From NCBI GenBank assembly GCA_028448965.1, contig JAONQT010000003.1:1-56056 (forward strand): 56,056 nucleotides of DNA, given 5' to 3'. Of the stretch, positions 25,936 to 33,884 are shown in pieces (position 1 is the first letter of the stretch; the number at the start of each line of letters is the position of its first letter). Source of the DNA: Candidatus Nitrosopumilus sp. GTDB taxonomy: Archaea > Thermoproteota > Nitrososphaeria > Nitrososphaerales > Nitrosopumilaceae. Below the pieces are notes generated by a model. That model had not been told where the DNA came from, made no database searches, and was given only the letters and a program-made list of their open reading frames with translations. Made by a program: the position numbers and the translations under genes.

Positions 25936-26958
25936 ATGAGACGAGGATTCATCACTAATAGACTACGTTCAGGGAAAAAACCGTTAGAAGAACCTGTTGA
26001 GAGAAAAATTGAAACTATACAAGGTAATGAATTTACATGGATAGATTTACAAAATCCAGATAGAGAAGATGTAGAAAAATTAGCTGAAAAATACAATTTC
26101 AATGAATTAAACATAGAAGATTGTATGACAAAATTTGAACTTCCAAAACTGGATAGTTATGATGATCATTTCTTTGTAATTTTACATTTTCCACCACTTG
26201 CACAAAAAATTGGAATATCAAAAAATAGTCAATTATCTATATTCATCGGAAAAAATTTTCTAGTTACAGTACAACAAGGAGATTTAAAACCATTAGTAGA
26301 ATTAGTAAATGCATCTAAATCAGATTTAGACCAAGAAAGAAAAAATAAATTGTTAGGAGAATCATCAGGGGATTTACTTCACGAAATTATAGATGCTTTA
26401 GTAGATGATCTTTTACATACATCAAGAAAAATTATTGCAAATTTAGATGAAATGGAAGATAATGTTTTTGATGAATCAAAACCAGTTGCTAGAAGTATTG
26501 CATTACTTAGAAGAGAAATTAATAGATTAAGAAGAATATCAGTGCCGTTAAAGAGATTTGTATTAGAAATTGCAAAAAATGTTAAAAGATTTTCAGATAA
26601 TTCAGATGATGAACTTTCATTATACTTTGATGATGTAATCGATCACATTGACAAAGTTATTGAAACATTAGAGGAATCAAGAGAAACTATGGAAATTTAC
26701 AAAGATACAGATTTTGTATTAAGTAATGAGAAAACAAACAAAGTGTTAGCCGTTCTAACTATGATTTTTACATTAGCCATTCCATCAACAGTGATTGGAA
26801 CATTTTATGGAATGAATGTCAATCTACCAGGAGGAATTGGAGATAATTTGATGATTTTAGGTCCATTTACAACATTTGTAGTCATAATTCTAGCATCTGC
26901 AATACCGGCAATTGTCATGTTTATGTATTTCAAAAAGTTAGGTTGGATTAGCAGTTAG
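25936..26958 (+). CDS. corA: CorA family magnesium/divalent metal transporter
   Basis: 340 residues. A long cytoplasmic alpha/beta domain is followed by two C-terminal membrane helices, the first ending in the invariant YGMN motif, with the second at about 308-332. The basic end KKLGWIS is typical. It conducts Mg2+, sometimes Co2+ or Ni2+, as a pentamer. A TATA-like TTTAAATT (25904-25911) lies about 28 nt upstream of the ATG, so the message is probably leaderless. Confidence 0.93.
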   Translation: MRRGFITNRLRSGKKPLEEPVERKIETIQGNEFTWIDLQNPDREDVEKLAEKYNFNELNIEDCMTKFELPKLDSYDDHFFVILHFPPLAQKIGISKNSQLSIFIGKNFLVTVQQGDLKPLVELVNASKSDLDQERKNKLLGESSGDLLHEIIDALVDDLLHTSRKIIANLDEMEDNVFDESKPVARSIALLRREINRLRRISVPLKRFVLEIAKNVKRFSDNSDDELSLYFDDVIDHIDKVIETLEESRETMEIYKDTDFVLSNEKTNKVLAVLTMIFTLAIPSTVIGTFYGMNVNLPGGIGDNLMILGPFTTFVVIILASAIPAIVMFMYFKKLGWISS

Positions 26959-26969
26959 TAGAGGAATTT

Positions 26970-27752
26970 CTAAATTTTTTCATGTAAATTTACTTTAATT
27001 TTTGTTAAAGAACGATTCAAATTGTCAGGAATTATAATTAGAAGACCAGATTCTTGATCAATATTTTCACAAATTCCACTAAAACTTTGATAATTTTTAC
27101 CAAAACAACCATCATTGGTATAGAAATTAAATTTATCAAAAGTTAGATAATTTTCAAATTGTTTCTTTGAATCAACAAAATAAACATCTATCCAAGAAGT
27201 CTCATCATCAATAGAAATTGAGTATTCATAAGAAGTTGTATTTTTATCTGTGCATATAGGAATAAATTGAATATAAAATTTAGAAGCAATTGAATTTATA
27301 GATTTAACATTAGGGAAAATTGAAACGTAAGGATCATTATTTAATTCACTACCTTGAATTAATTCAATTTGATTTCTAACAGTGTCAATTGCATATCTAT
27401 ACAACATTGGTTTCCAGTTTGAATTACAATCACTAAATTGATGTTTTAATTCTACATAACCGCGATTGTCCTGATATTGTAAATTATTAGAATTATAATT
27501 ATCAAAACTAAAAGTATTAGAAAAATCAGTAAAATAAGTCTGGTTATTGATATTGGGGTTAGACCATACATTTGTGACATCAAATAAAATATTTGAAGGG
27601 TAACTATTCCATTCTTCTTGAAAATGAACATAGATAGAATATTTGTTAATGTCTTGATCATAAGGAGATGTAAAAAGTAAATGTCCAAAAAATCCATTCA
27701 AAAAAACTAATAGAAATGCAGCTACAGGCAATATCAAGAATATTTTCTTCAC
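26970..27752 (-). CDS. Secreted or membrane-anchored hypothetical protein
   Basis: 260 residues. An N-terminal hydrophobic segment (about 3-28) serves as signal or anchor; the rest is an Asn/Ser/Tyr-rich outer domain with few charged clusters and four or five Cys that may pair. No known domain recognised. It converges with corA, 11 nt apart. Confidence 0.65.
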   Translation of the reverse strand: MKKIFLILPVAAFLLVFLNGFFGHLLFTSPYDQDINKYSIYVHFQEEWNSYPSNILFDVTNVWSNPNINNQTYFTDFSNTFSFDNYNSNNLQYQDNRGYVELKHQFSDCNSNWKPMLYRYAIDTVRNQIELIQGSELNNDPYVSIFPNVKSINSIASKFYIQFIPICTDKNTTSYEYSISIDDETSWIDVYFVDSKKQFENYLTFDKFNFYTNDGCFGKNYQSFSGICENIDQESGLLIIIPDNLNRSLTKIKVNLHEKI

Positions 27753-27886
27753 AAAAAATTTAAAAAATTAACATAATTTTATGCTAATGGCAATTATTAA
27801 AAAATATCAAAGTAAAAATATGAATAGTATCATAAAAGATAAAAATTATGATATATTGTTTTTAGAAGAAGATTATAGACATATCC

Positions 27887-27894
27887 TATAAAAG
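27887..27894 (+). promoter_or_regulatory. TATA box of the TGRGTG-repeat protein gene
   Basis: TATAAAAG, the best consensus TATA sequence in the window, centred about 29 nt before the ATG at 27919. Confidence 0.6.
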
Positions 27895-27918
27895 CCCGTA
27901 GATGATTTTAGTAAAAAC

Positions 27919-28179
27919 ATGGTTAAAGTAAAAGTTAGAACAGGAAGAGGAACTGGAACTATAGAAGTTGATGTAGGCGATCTTAAATTCTCAGGCGAGG
28001 AATTTAAAAAAATTCAAGCTGACAGAAAGAAAGCTGCAGGAGGTAGAACAGTTACTACGGGTAGAGGTACGGGTAGAAGAAAACTTTCAGATACCCCAGA
28101 ACCAAAATCTAGACCTTCAACCAAAGGTAAAACAAGAAGTACCGGCAGAGGTACTGGTTCAAGAAAAGGTACATCGTAA
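27919..28179 (+). CDS. Small basic protein with three TGRGTG motifs
   Basis: 86 residues, strongly basic, rich in Arg, Lys, Gly and Thr. The hexapeptide TGRGTG occurs three times: near the start (followed by TIEVD), in the middle (followed by RRKL) and near the end (followed by SRKG). A short central stretch with mixed charge (KFSGEEFKKIQADRKKA) could be a helix; the rest is likely disordered. GRGTGR resembles AT-hook and RGG-type nucleic-acid binders, so a chromatin or RNA-binding role is a guess. A strong TATA box suggests good expression. Confidence 0.75.
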   Translation: MVKVKVRTGRGTGTIEVDVGDLKFSGEEFKKIQADRKKAAGGRTVTTGRGTGRRKLSDTPEPKSRPSTKGKTRSTGRGTGSRKGTS

Positions 28180-28180
28180 A

Positions 28181-28222
28181 CTCCTTTTTGGATTTTATTT
28201 TTCTTATATTTTTCTAATATTT
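28181..28222 (+). terminator. T-rich terminator between convergent genes
   Basis: Runs of T (CTTTTTGG, TTTTATTTTTC, ATTTTTC) follow the stop of the basic-protein gene. Archaeal termination uses such T tracts without a hairpin. On the other strand the operon at 28224-31524 ends here too. Confidence 0.5.
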
Positions 28223-28223
28223 C

Positions 28224-28889
28224 TTATATCTTAGTATCAGGGTTTTTTTCTTTTAGTTTTTCCCAGTCTGCAAGAAAATTATCTAAACCAATTTTTGTTA
28301 AAGGATGTTGGAGCATTTTATCTAAAACTCCCGGAGGTAATGTGACTACATCTGCTCCAATCTTTGCGGCATCAATTACATGTAATGGATGACGAACACT
28401 TGCAACAAGAATTTGAGTTTTAAAAGAATAGTTTGAAAAAATTGCTTTAATTTCTTTAATTAAGTTCATTCCATCTTGACCAATATCATCTAGTCTTCCA
28501 ATAAATGGACTAACATATTTTGCTCCAGATTTTGCAGCAAGTAAAGCTTGATTTGCAGAAAAAATCAAAGTAACATTTACTGGAATTCCCTGGGATGAAA
28601 AAGATTTACATGCCTTAAGACCATCAGGAGTCATTGGAACTTTAACAACAACATTATCACCATATTGACGAAGACGTTTACCCTCTTCCATCATTCCAGA
28701 ATATTCAGTACTAACAACTTCTAAACTCACATCACCTTGAATAATTTTTGTAATTTCTTCCATTGCATGTTTTGGATTACCCTCTTCTTTTGACATTAAA
28801 GAAGGATTTGTAGTAATTCCATCTAGTAATCCCATGTCATTAAATTTTTTTATAGATTTTAAATTAGCAGTATCAAGAAAAATTTTCAT
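28224..28889 (-). CDS. Transaldolase / fructose-6-phosphate aldolase family protein
   Basis: 221 residues, the short TalC/FSA class. Typical start FLDTANLKSI, then GITTNPSL; the Schiff-base Lys is K83 in VVVKVPMTPDG. Operon position after the two transketolase parts argues for transaldolase work in the non-oxidative pentose phosphate pathway, though members of this class can also be aldolases. The start overlaps the transketolase C gene by 4 nt. Confidence 0.9.
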   Translation of the reverse strand: MKIFLDTANLKSIKKFNDMGLLDGITTNPSLMSKEEGNPKHAMEEITKIIQGDVSLEVVSTEYSGMMEEGKRLRQYGDNVVVKVPMTPDGLKACKSFSSQGIPVNVTLIFSANQALLAAKSGAKYVSPFIGRLDDIGQDGMNLIKEIKAIFSNYSFKTQILVASVRHPLHVIDAAKIGADVVTLPPGVLDKMLQHPLTKIGLDNFLADWEKLKEKNPDTKI

Positions 28890-29860
28890 ATTTTTTTACT
28901 CCTTAATTCTTTTGCTTGTTTTGCCATATTAAAAGATGTAATTCCGTGCTTCTCTAAAAGTAAAGGAATTTCAGCATCACGTGCAGACTCTCCAAACATA
29001 TCTTGGGCTCCAATTCTTTTGATAGGTACAGGATAAGATTCAGAAACAGATTCTGCTACTGCGGATCCCATTCCTCCAAAAATATTATGTTCCTCAGTTG
29101 TAACAATACAACCAGTTTCTCTTGCCGCCTTCTCTAAAATATTATCATCAATAGGCTTGATTGAAAACATATCTAAAATTCTACAAGAAATCCCATCTTG
29201 TTGTAACATCTCTGCTGCTTCTAATGCCATTCTAACTGTTGTTCCACATGCGGCAATAGTACAATCAGAACCATCTCTAACAGTAATCCCTTTACCAATT
29301 TTAAATTCTTGAGATTCTGAATGTACAATAGGTGTTTTTGATCTTGCCATTCTCATGTAAAATGGTCCATATTCAGATGCCATCAATTGTGTTAATTTTG
29401 AAACACAAATAGTATCAGCTGGAATAAAAACTCGAAAGTTTGGAATGACTCTCATAATAGCAATATCTTCAATTTGTTGATGAGAACCTCCATCAGGTCC
29501 AACAGACAAACCTCCATGGGATGTAACCAATTTTACATTTAATCCTTTTTTTCCAGGGGGTGAGGGATATGCAATGTTATTTCGAATTTGATCAACAGCC
29601 CTTCCAGGTAAAAAGATTGCATAAGTACTTGCAAAAGAAATTTTTCCAGACACAGCTAATCCGGCAGATGTAGTTACAAGATTTGCTTCAGCAATACCAA
29701 CATTAAAAAATCTTTCAGGAAATTGTTTTCCAAATTTAGAAGTCTTTAATGAATCAGTTGTATCAGCACCTAAGACAACAACGTTAGGATTATCATGTCC
29801 AACTTGAATTAGTGATTTTACATATTCTGAACGCATGTCAGTCATTATTGGTTCATTCAA
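28886..29860 (-). CDS. Transketolase, C-terminal subunit
   Basis: 324 residues, the pyrimidine-binding and C-terminal domains of transketolase as a separate chain. VGIAEANLV carries the catalytic Glu; HGGLSVGPDGGSHQQIEDIA and TTEEHNIFGGMGSAVAE are family marks. It works with the thiamine diphosphate-binding half encoded by the next gene upstream, with which it shares a 4-nt overlap. Confidence 0.94.
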   Translation of the reverse strand: MNEPIMTDMRSEYVKSLIQVGHDNPNVVVLGADTTDSLKTSKFGKQFPERFFNVGIAEANLVTTSAGLAVSGKISFASTYAIFLPGRAVDQIRNNIAYPSPPGKKGLNVKLVTSHGGLSVGPDGGSHQQIEDIAIMRVIPNFRVFIPADTICVSKLTQLMASEYGPFYMRMARSKTPIVHSESQEFKIGKGITVRDGSDCTIAACGTTVRMALEAAEMLQQDGISCRILDMFSIKPIDDNILEKAARETGCIVTTEEHNIFGGMGSAVAESVSESYPVPIKRIGAQDMFGESARDAEIPLLLEKHGITSFNMAKQAKELRSKKI

Positions 29861-31524
29861 AGATATCCTGACTCCTGTGCTATTTTTTTAATTTCCTTTT
29901 GTTTTGCACCAATGATATGTAATCCAATCCATTTATTGACTAAATCAGAACCTCCCAATTGATTTGCTTTATCAAGCAACATACGTCTCCTTGATTTTAA
30001 AACTGCATTTCTAAAATCTTTAATTGCAGATCTAACATCCTGTTGCCCAACAATTGCACCACCACCAACAAAGGCACGTGCACCATCTCTAAAGACAGAT
30101 CCAATATTTTCAATATTTACACCGCCATCAGCCTCAATACAACCAGAAAAATTGTGTGTATTGAGAATAGAGTTTAGTCTAGCCATTTTGGTATGGGTTT
30201 CTTCAATATATTTTTGACCAGATTTTCCAGGAATTACAGACATTACAATTAGCTGATCTAATGTGGACAAAAATTTGTAAGACCATTCAGGTAGTTCAGT
30301 ATCAGGATTAATTGCAAAACCAACACCAACTTGATGTTGTTTTAAGAGATCATGAATTTCTCCAAAACTAGATTCATCAGTTACCTCAGCATGAACTGTT
30401 ACAATATCACTTCCAGCATCTATGTAATCTTTAACATATTTTACAGGTTCATGAATCATAAGATGTGTATCAAATGGAATTACAGTTAATGGTCTTAGTT
30501 CTTTTATTTTGTTATGATCAAAAGTTTTAGTTGGAACAAATTGACCATCCATTACATCAAGATGAATTAGATCAGATCTTCCTGTTACACATCGCTTAAC
30601 TTCATTTTCTAAATTAGACATATCACCTGCAATAATAGATGGAGCAATTAAAAATTGAGAATCTAATTCAGAATTAATTATAGGAATAATGTCAGTGTCA
30701 GGTGCTTTTCCATGCCATTGTGGATTATCTTCCATATGTTCCAAAGACTTTCCTTTGATAGTTCTTGAGATAATTATTGTAGGAACTCCTTTAGTTGCAT
30801 TAGCTTTTGTAATTGCTGCATCAATTTGTTCAACTCTATGTCCATCAATTTCAAGAACATTCCAACCAAATGATCTCCATTTGTCACCAGTTTTCCATCT
30901 TGATGCATCTTTCCACATTTCAGTAATGTCGTCACCTTCTAAGTTTTCATCTAATGGCATTATTTTTTCAGTGTATGAATCCTGTTGAATAAAATTTCTA
31001 TCAAGAAAAGCAGTTAGATTATCAACTTTGTATTTGGAAGCTGTCATAGCAGCTTCCCAAACTTGTCCCTCATCAGATTCACCGTCTCCAATAATTGTAT
31101 AGATATGATGATCCTTAGAATCAATTTTTGCAGCTAGTGCAATTCCAACAGAATATGATAATCCTGTACCTAAGGAGCCTCCACAAAATTCAACTCCAGG
31201 ACATTTTAGATCAGGATGTCCCTGTAATCTGCTACCAAATTTTCGTAAAGTTTCAATTTCAGATTCTGGAAAATATCCTGCAACTGCCATATTAGAAAAC
31301 AAACCTGGGGCAGCATGACCTTTGGACAATACTAACCGGTCCCTATCTTCCCATTGAGGGTTTTGAGCATCAAATTTCAAGTGTTTATTAAATAAACAGC
31401 CTAAAATTTCAGCCATGGAAAAAGAACCACCAGGATGACCAGAACCTGCAGAATTAGTTGCCTTGATTACTAATTTACGAGCTTTTAGAATATTTTTTTT
31501 CATTTGATAATAATTAAGTCCCAT
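29857..31524 (-). CDS. Fusion of transketolase N-terminal subunit and ribulose-phosphate 3-epimerase
   Basis: 555 residues in one frame. Residues 1-285 are the thiamine-binding half of transketolase: SAGSGHPGGSFSMAE, LSKGHAAPGL, and IGDGESDEGQVWEA with the Mg-ThDP motif (GDG 146-148). Residues 291-505 are a complete ribulose-phosphate 3-epimerase: FLIAPSIIAGD, HLDVMDGQFVP (321-331), HLMIHEP, MSVIPGKSGQKY and EADGGVN with D466. A basic tail of about 50 residues follows. The two parts catalyse neighbouring steps on xylulose-5-phosphate, so fusion makes sense. A minus-strand TATA-like box (31548-31555) stands 28 nt before the ATG. Confidence 0.94.
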   Translation of the reverse strand: MGLNYYQMKKNILKARKLVIKATNSAGSGHPGGSFSMAEILGCLFNKHLKFDAQNPQWEDRDRLVLSKGHAAPGLFSNMAVAGYFPESEIETLRKFGSRLQGHPDLKCPGVEFCGGSLGTGLSYSVGIALAAKIDSKDHHIYTIIGDGESDEGQVWEAAMTASKYKVDNLTAFLDRNFIQQDSYTEKIMPLDENLEGDDITEMWKDASRWKTGDKWRSFGWNVLEIDGHRVEQIDAAITKANATKGVPTIIISRTIKGKSLEHMEDNPQWHGKAPDTDIIPIINSELDSQFLIAPSIIAGDMSNLENEVKRCVTGRSDLIHLDVMDGQFVPTKTFDHNKIKELRPLTVIPFDTHLMIHEPVKYVKDYIDAGSDIVTVHAEVTDESSFGEIHDLLKQHQVGVGFAINPDTELPEWSYKFLSTLDQLIVMSVIPGKSGQKYIEETHTKMARLNSILNTHNFSGCIEADGGVNIENIGSVFRDGARAFVGGGAIVGQQDVRSAIKDFRNAVLKSRRRMLLDKANQLGGSDLVNKWIGLHIIGAKQKEIKKIAQESGYL

Positions 31525-31547
31525 CTGGAACGTATCTTCATAAATCG

Positions 31548-31555
31548 AATAAAAA
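31548..31555 (-). promoter_or_regulatory. TATA box of the transketolase-RPE operon
   Basis: TTTTTATT on the minus strand, centred about 28 nt before the ATG at 31524. It would drive the fusion gene, the transketolase C subunit and the transaldolase as one message. Confidence 0.5.
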
Positions 31556-31599
31556 TCTACTTCTGTAAAATTTTAATTTGATCGCAATCATGTCTAATT

Positions 31600-31977
31600 A
31601 TGGAAATTAAAGATGAAGTTCCAATTGTACTTTTTGATGATCAGTGTTATGTTTGTATAAAATTTGCAACAATTGTAAATTTTTTGGCTAAAGGTAAAAT
31701 TACAATGGTAGGGCACTATTCAAATTTTGGAATAAAAATTAGAGACGAAATTTTAGATGAATCAGCATTAGAGATGTTTTGGTTTATTGATGAGAAAAGG
31801 GCAAGTGGTGGAAGAGCAGCATTATTTCCACTAATAAAAGCAATTTTTTCTACAAAATCAAAAAGAATAAAATTTACTCAAATGAATAACATCTGTAGTG
31901 ATGATTGTAAAAGTGTCAAAGCAGTATTTATTAGATCATTTACACTCATTACAAATAGTAAAAAAATTGATTTATAG
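31600..31977 (+). CDS. DCC (DUF393) family thiol-disulfide oxidoreductase-like protein
   Basis: 125 residues. Starts IVLFDDQCYVCIKF, the D-x-x-C-x-x-C pattern after the first strand that defines the DCC family. A second Cys pair lies near C108-C112 (NICSDDCKS). The family is assumed to be thioredoxin-like but is poorly studied. It stands alone, divergent from the pentose phosphate operon. Confidence 0.78.
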   Translation: MEIKDEVPIVLFDDQCYVCIKFATIVNFLAKGKITMVGHYSNFGIKIRDEILDESALEMFWFIDEKRASGGRAALFPLIKAIFSTKSKRIKFTQMNNICSDDCKSVKAVFIRSFTLITNSKKIDL

Positions 31978-32014
31978 AAAATCTAAATAATGCTTTAAAA
32001 AACATAATTTCATC

Positions 32015-33490
32015 ATGAAGATTAAAACCGAAAATTCCACTAAAAGAAAAACAGAACTTCTATGTGGATTTGTGTTAGAAGATTCTAACAAAGTTCTAGG
32101 ATTACCAAAATTTGATATAAAAACATCATCATCTATCAATCAATCTCTAAAAGATATGAATGGTAAATTAGGAAGATTAACAATCATTCCAATTCCAGGT
32201 AAAAAGCAAGCTCAAAGAATACTTCTTGCAGGTATCGGTAAAAAAGAAAATTTAACACAAGATACGATAAGATTTGTTTCAGGTAAAATTGGACAAAAAG
32301 CTAGGGAATTAAAATTAAAAGAATTTTCAATCATAACACCACCAAATTTTGTAATTGATTCAATTTCATCTGTTTCTCAGATTGTAGAAGGTGCAAAAAT
32401 GTCATTATACAAATTTGATAAATTCAAAGCAGAAAAAGTAGATAAAGCACCAGACATGACAATCATAATTTCTAAATCAAATAAAATTTCAAAAGCAATT
32501 AAAATTGCAGAAGCTGTTGCAGAAGGTGCAATATTTACTAAAAGTATTGCAAATTTACCACCAAACGAATGTACGCCTACAACACTAGCAAACTTTGCTA
32601 AAGATATTTCTAAAAAAAATAAAATGAAATGTACTATAATTTCACAACCAGAATTAAAGAAAAAAGGGTTTGGAGGAATTACAGCAGTAGGTAAGGGAAG
32701 TAAAAATGAACCAAAACTGATTATCATAGAACATAATCATGGACCTAAAAATCAAAAACCAATTGTTCTAGTTGGAAAAGCTGTTACATTTGATACTGGT
32801 GGAATTTCATTAAAACCTGGGCAAGGTATGGATGAAATGAAATTTGATAAATGTGGAGGGTGTACAGTGTTAGGAATTATGAAATCAGTTTCAGAATTGA
32901 AATTACCAATTAATGTGGTTGGAATTATTCCATCAGTAGAAAATATGCCAGGAGGAGAAGCATACAGACCAGGAGATATTTTAAAATTATACAATGGAAA
33001 GACAGCAGAAATTCTAAATACAGATGCTGAAGGTAGGCTCATTTTAGCAGATGCTTTAGCATATGGTGAAAAACAATATTCTCCAAAAGCAATTATTGAT
33101 TTTGCAACTTTAACAGGAGCATGTATTGTTGCATTAGGTAACAATGTAGCTGCAATTGTATCAAACAATGAACAGTTAACAAAGAAAATTACAGATTCAT
33201 CCAAATCAACAACAGAGGAAGTTTGGGAATTACCATTGACACAAGACTATATGGACATGATAAAATCAGATGTTGCAGATATCAAAAATGTGGGAATAGG
33301 AAGAGCTGCAGGAACCATTACAGCTGCAGCATTTTTGAAAAGTGCAATAGAAAGTACACCGTGGGTGCATGTAGATATTGCAGGTGTTGCATGGACTCAA
33401 GGTGCAGCAACAAAAGAAAAACCATACAATCCAAAAGGAGCTACAGGTTTTGGGGTAAGATTAATTTTAGATTATTTACAAAAATTATAA
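32015..33490 (+). CDS. pepA: Leucyl aminopeptidase (M17)
   Basis: 491 residues. Two-zinc exopeptidase with an N-terminal macro-like domain and C-terminal catalytic domain. The catalytic signature NTDAEGRLILADALAYG is intact, as are VGKAVTFDTGGISLKPG (metal Lys and Asp) and MDEMKFDKCGG. It releases N-terminal amino acids in the cytoplasm. Length is normal for the family. Confidence 0.95.
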   Translation: MKIKTENSTKRKTELLCGFVLEDSNKVLGLPKFDIKTSSSINQSLKDMNGKLGRLTIIPIPGKKQAQRILLAGIGKKENLTQDTIRFVSGKIGQKARELKLKEFSIITPPNFVIDSISSVSQIVEGAKMSLYKFDKFKAEKVDKAPDMTIIISKSNKISKAIKIAEAVAEGAIFTKSIANLPPNECTPTTLANFAKDISKKNKMKCTIISQPELKKKGFGGITAVGKGSKNEPKLIIIEHNHGPKNQKPIVLVGKAVTFDTGGISLKPGQGMDEMKFDKCGGCTVLGIMKSVSELKLPINVVGIIPSVENMPGGEAYRPGDILKLYNGKTAEILNTDAEGRLILADALAYGEKQYSPKAIIDFATLTGACIVALGNNVAAIVSNNEQLTKKITDSSKSTTEEVWELPLTQDYMDMIKSDVADIKNVGIGRAAGTITAAAFLKSAIESTPWVHVDIAGVAWTQGAATKEKPYNPKGATGFGVRLILDYLQKL

Positions 33491-33492
33491 AA

Positions 33493-33621
33493 TTAGTAAC
33501 CCCTACTATTTCTATCAGGTTTTTCAACATTTGGATTTCTCCATCCATGTTTTTCCATCATATGATTTAGTAATCTAATATCATTATCACATTTTTCACC
33601 ACAAACACTACAATTTGACAT
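33493..33621 (-). CDS. 42-residue C2H2 zinc-finger microprotein
   Basis: ATG at 33619-33621 and stop at 33493-33495 bound 42 codons. The product has C4-x2-C7-x12-H20-x4-H25, the spacing of a classical C2H2 finger, with a hydrophobic pair (L17, L18) at finger positions and a further C11. A short Asn/Arg-rich tail follows. It fills the gap between pepA and 5S rRNA and ends 3 nt from the pepA stop. It could bind nucleic acid or protein; the single-finger archaeal C2H2 proteins are mostly unstudied. Confidence 0.65.
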   Translation of the reverse strand: MSNCSVCGEKCDNDIRLLNHMMEKHGWRNPNVEKPDRNSRGY

Positions 33622-33672
33622 TGAAACCAATTCAATCAAATGGATATTAAAAGATTGTTTGAAAATTGAAAA

Positions 33673-33789
33673 ATGCCAGCACTGTTGCTTCCCAAGAGCT
33701 CTCGCATCTTAGTAACACAACAGCGCTATCAGGTTTGACTTCTAAGTTCGGAATGGGATTAGGTCGCACCCTGACGCTATGGCCGGCTT
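33673..33789 (-). rRNA. rrf: 5S ribosomal RNA
   Basis: The minus strand holds a 5S-like sequence of about 117 nt. Helix I is formed by GCCGGC (5') and GCTGGC (3'), and the conserved loop region CCCATTCCGAACTTAGAAGTCAAACC is present around 33735-33760. Exact ends are uncertain by a few bases. It is not next to 16S or 23S genes in the window, so the 5S gene is unlinked, as in other ammonia-oxidising archaea. Confidence 0.92.
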
Positions 33790-33853
33790 GAAAATCATAC
33801 CATAATTCTAGTGTATTAACGTAACGACAGATTTGAAATCTACTCAAAATAGG

Positions 33854-33860
33854 TATAAAG
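33854..33860 (+). promoter_or_regulatory. TATA box of the ABCE1 gene
   Basis: TATAAAG centred 28 nt before ATG 33885; implies a leaderless or near-leaderless message for ABCE1 and Trm5. Confidence 0.55.
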
Positions 33861-33884
33861 CAAAGAAAATATCGAATTACAACT

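Noticed and set aside
27781-27891. 36-codon frame upstream of the TGRGTG protein
   Set aside because: Composition is that of A/T-rich intergenic DNA and the TATA box of the next gene lies within its end; no evidence of translation.
33223-33570. Cys-rich 115-codon frame overlapping the end of pepA
   Set aside because: It lies in another frame of pepA, whose sequence is fully accounted for; the Cys richness is a by-product of Ala/Gly codons.
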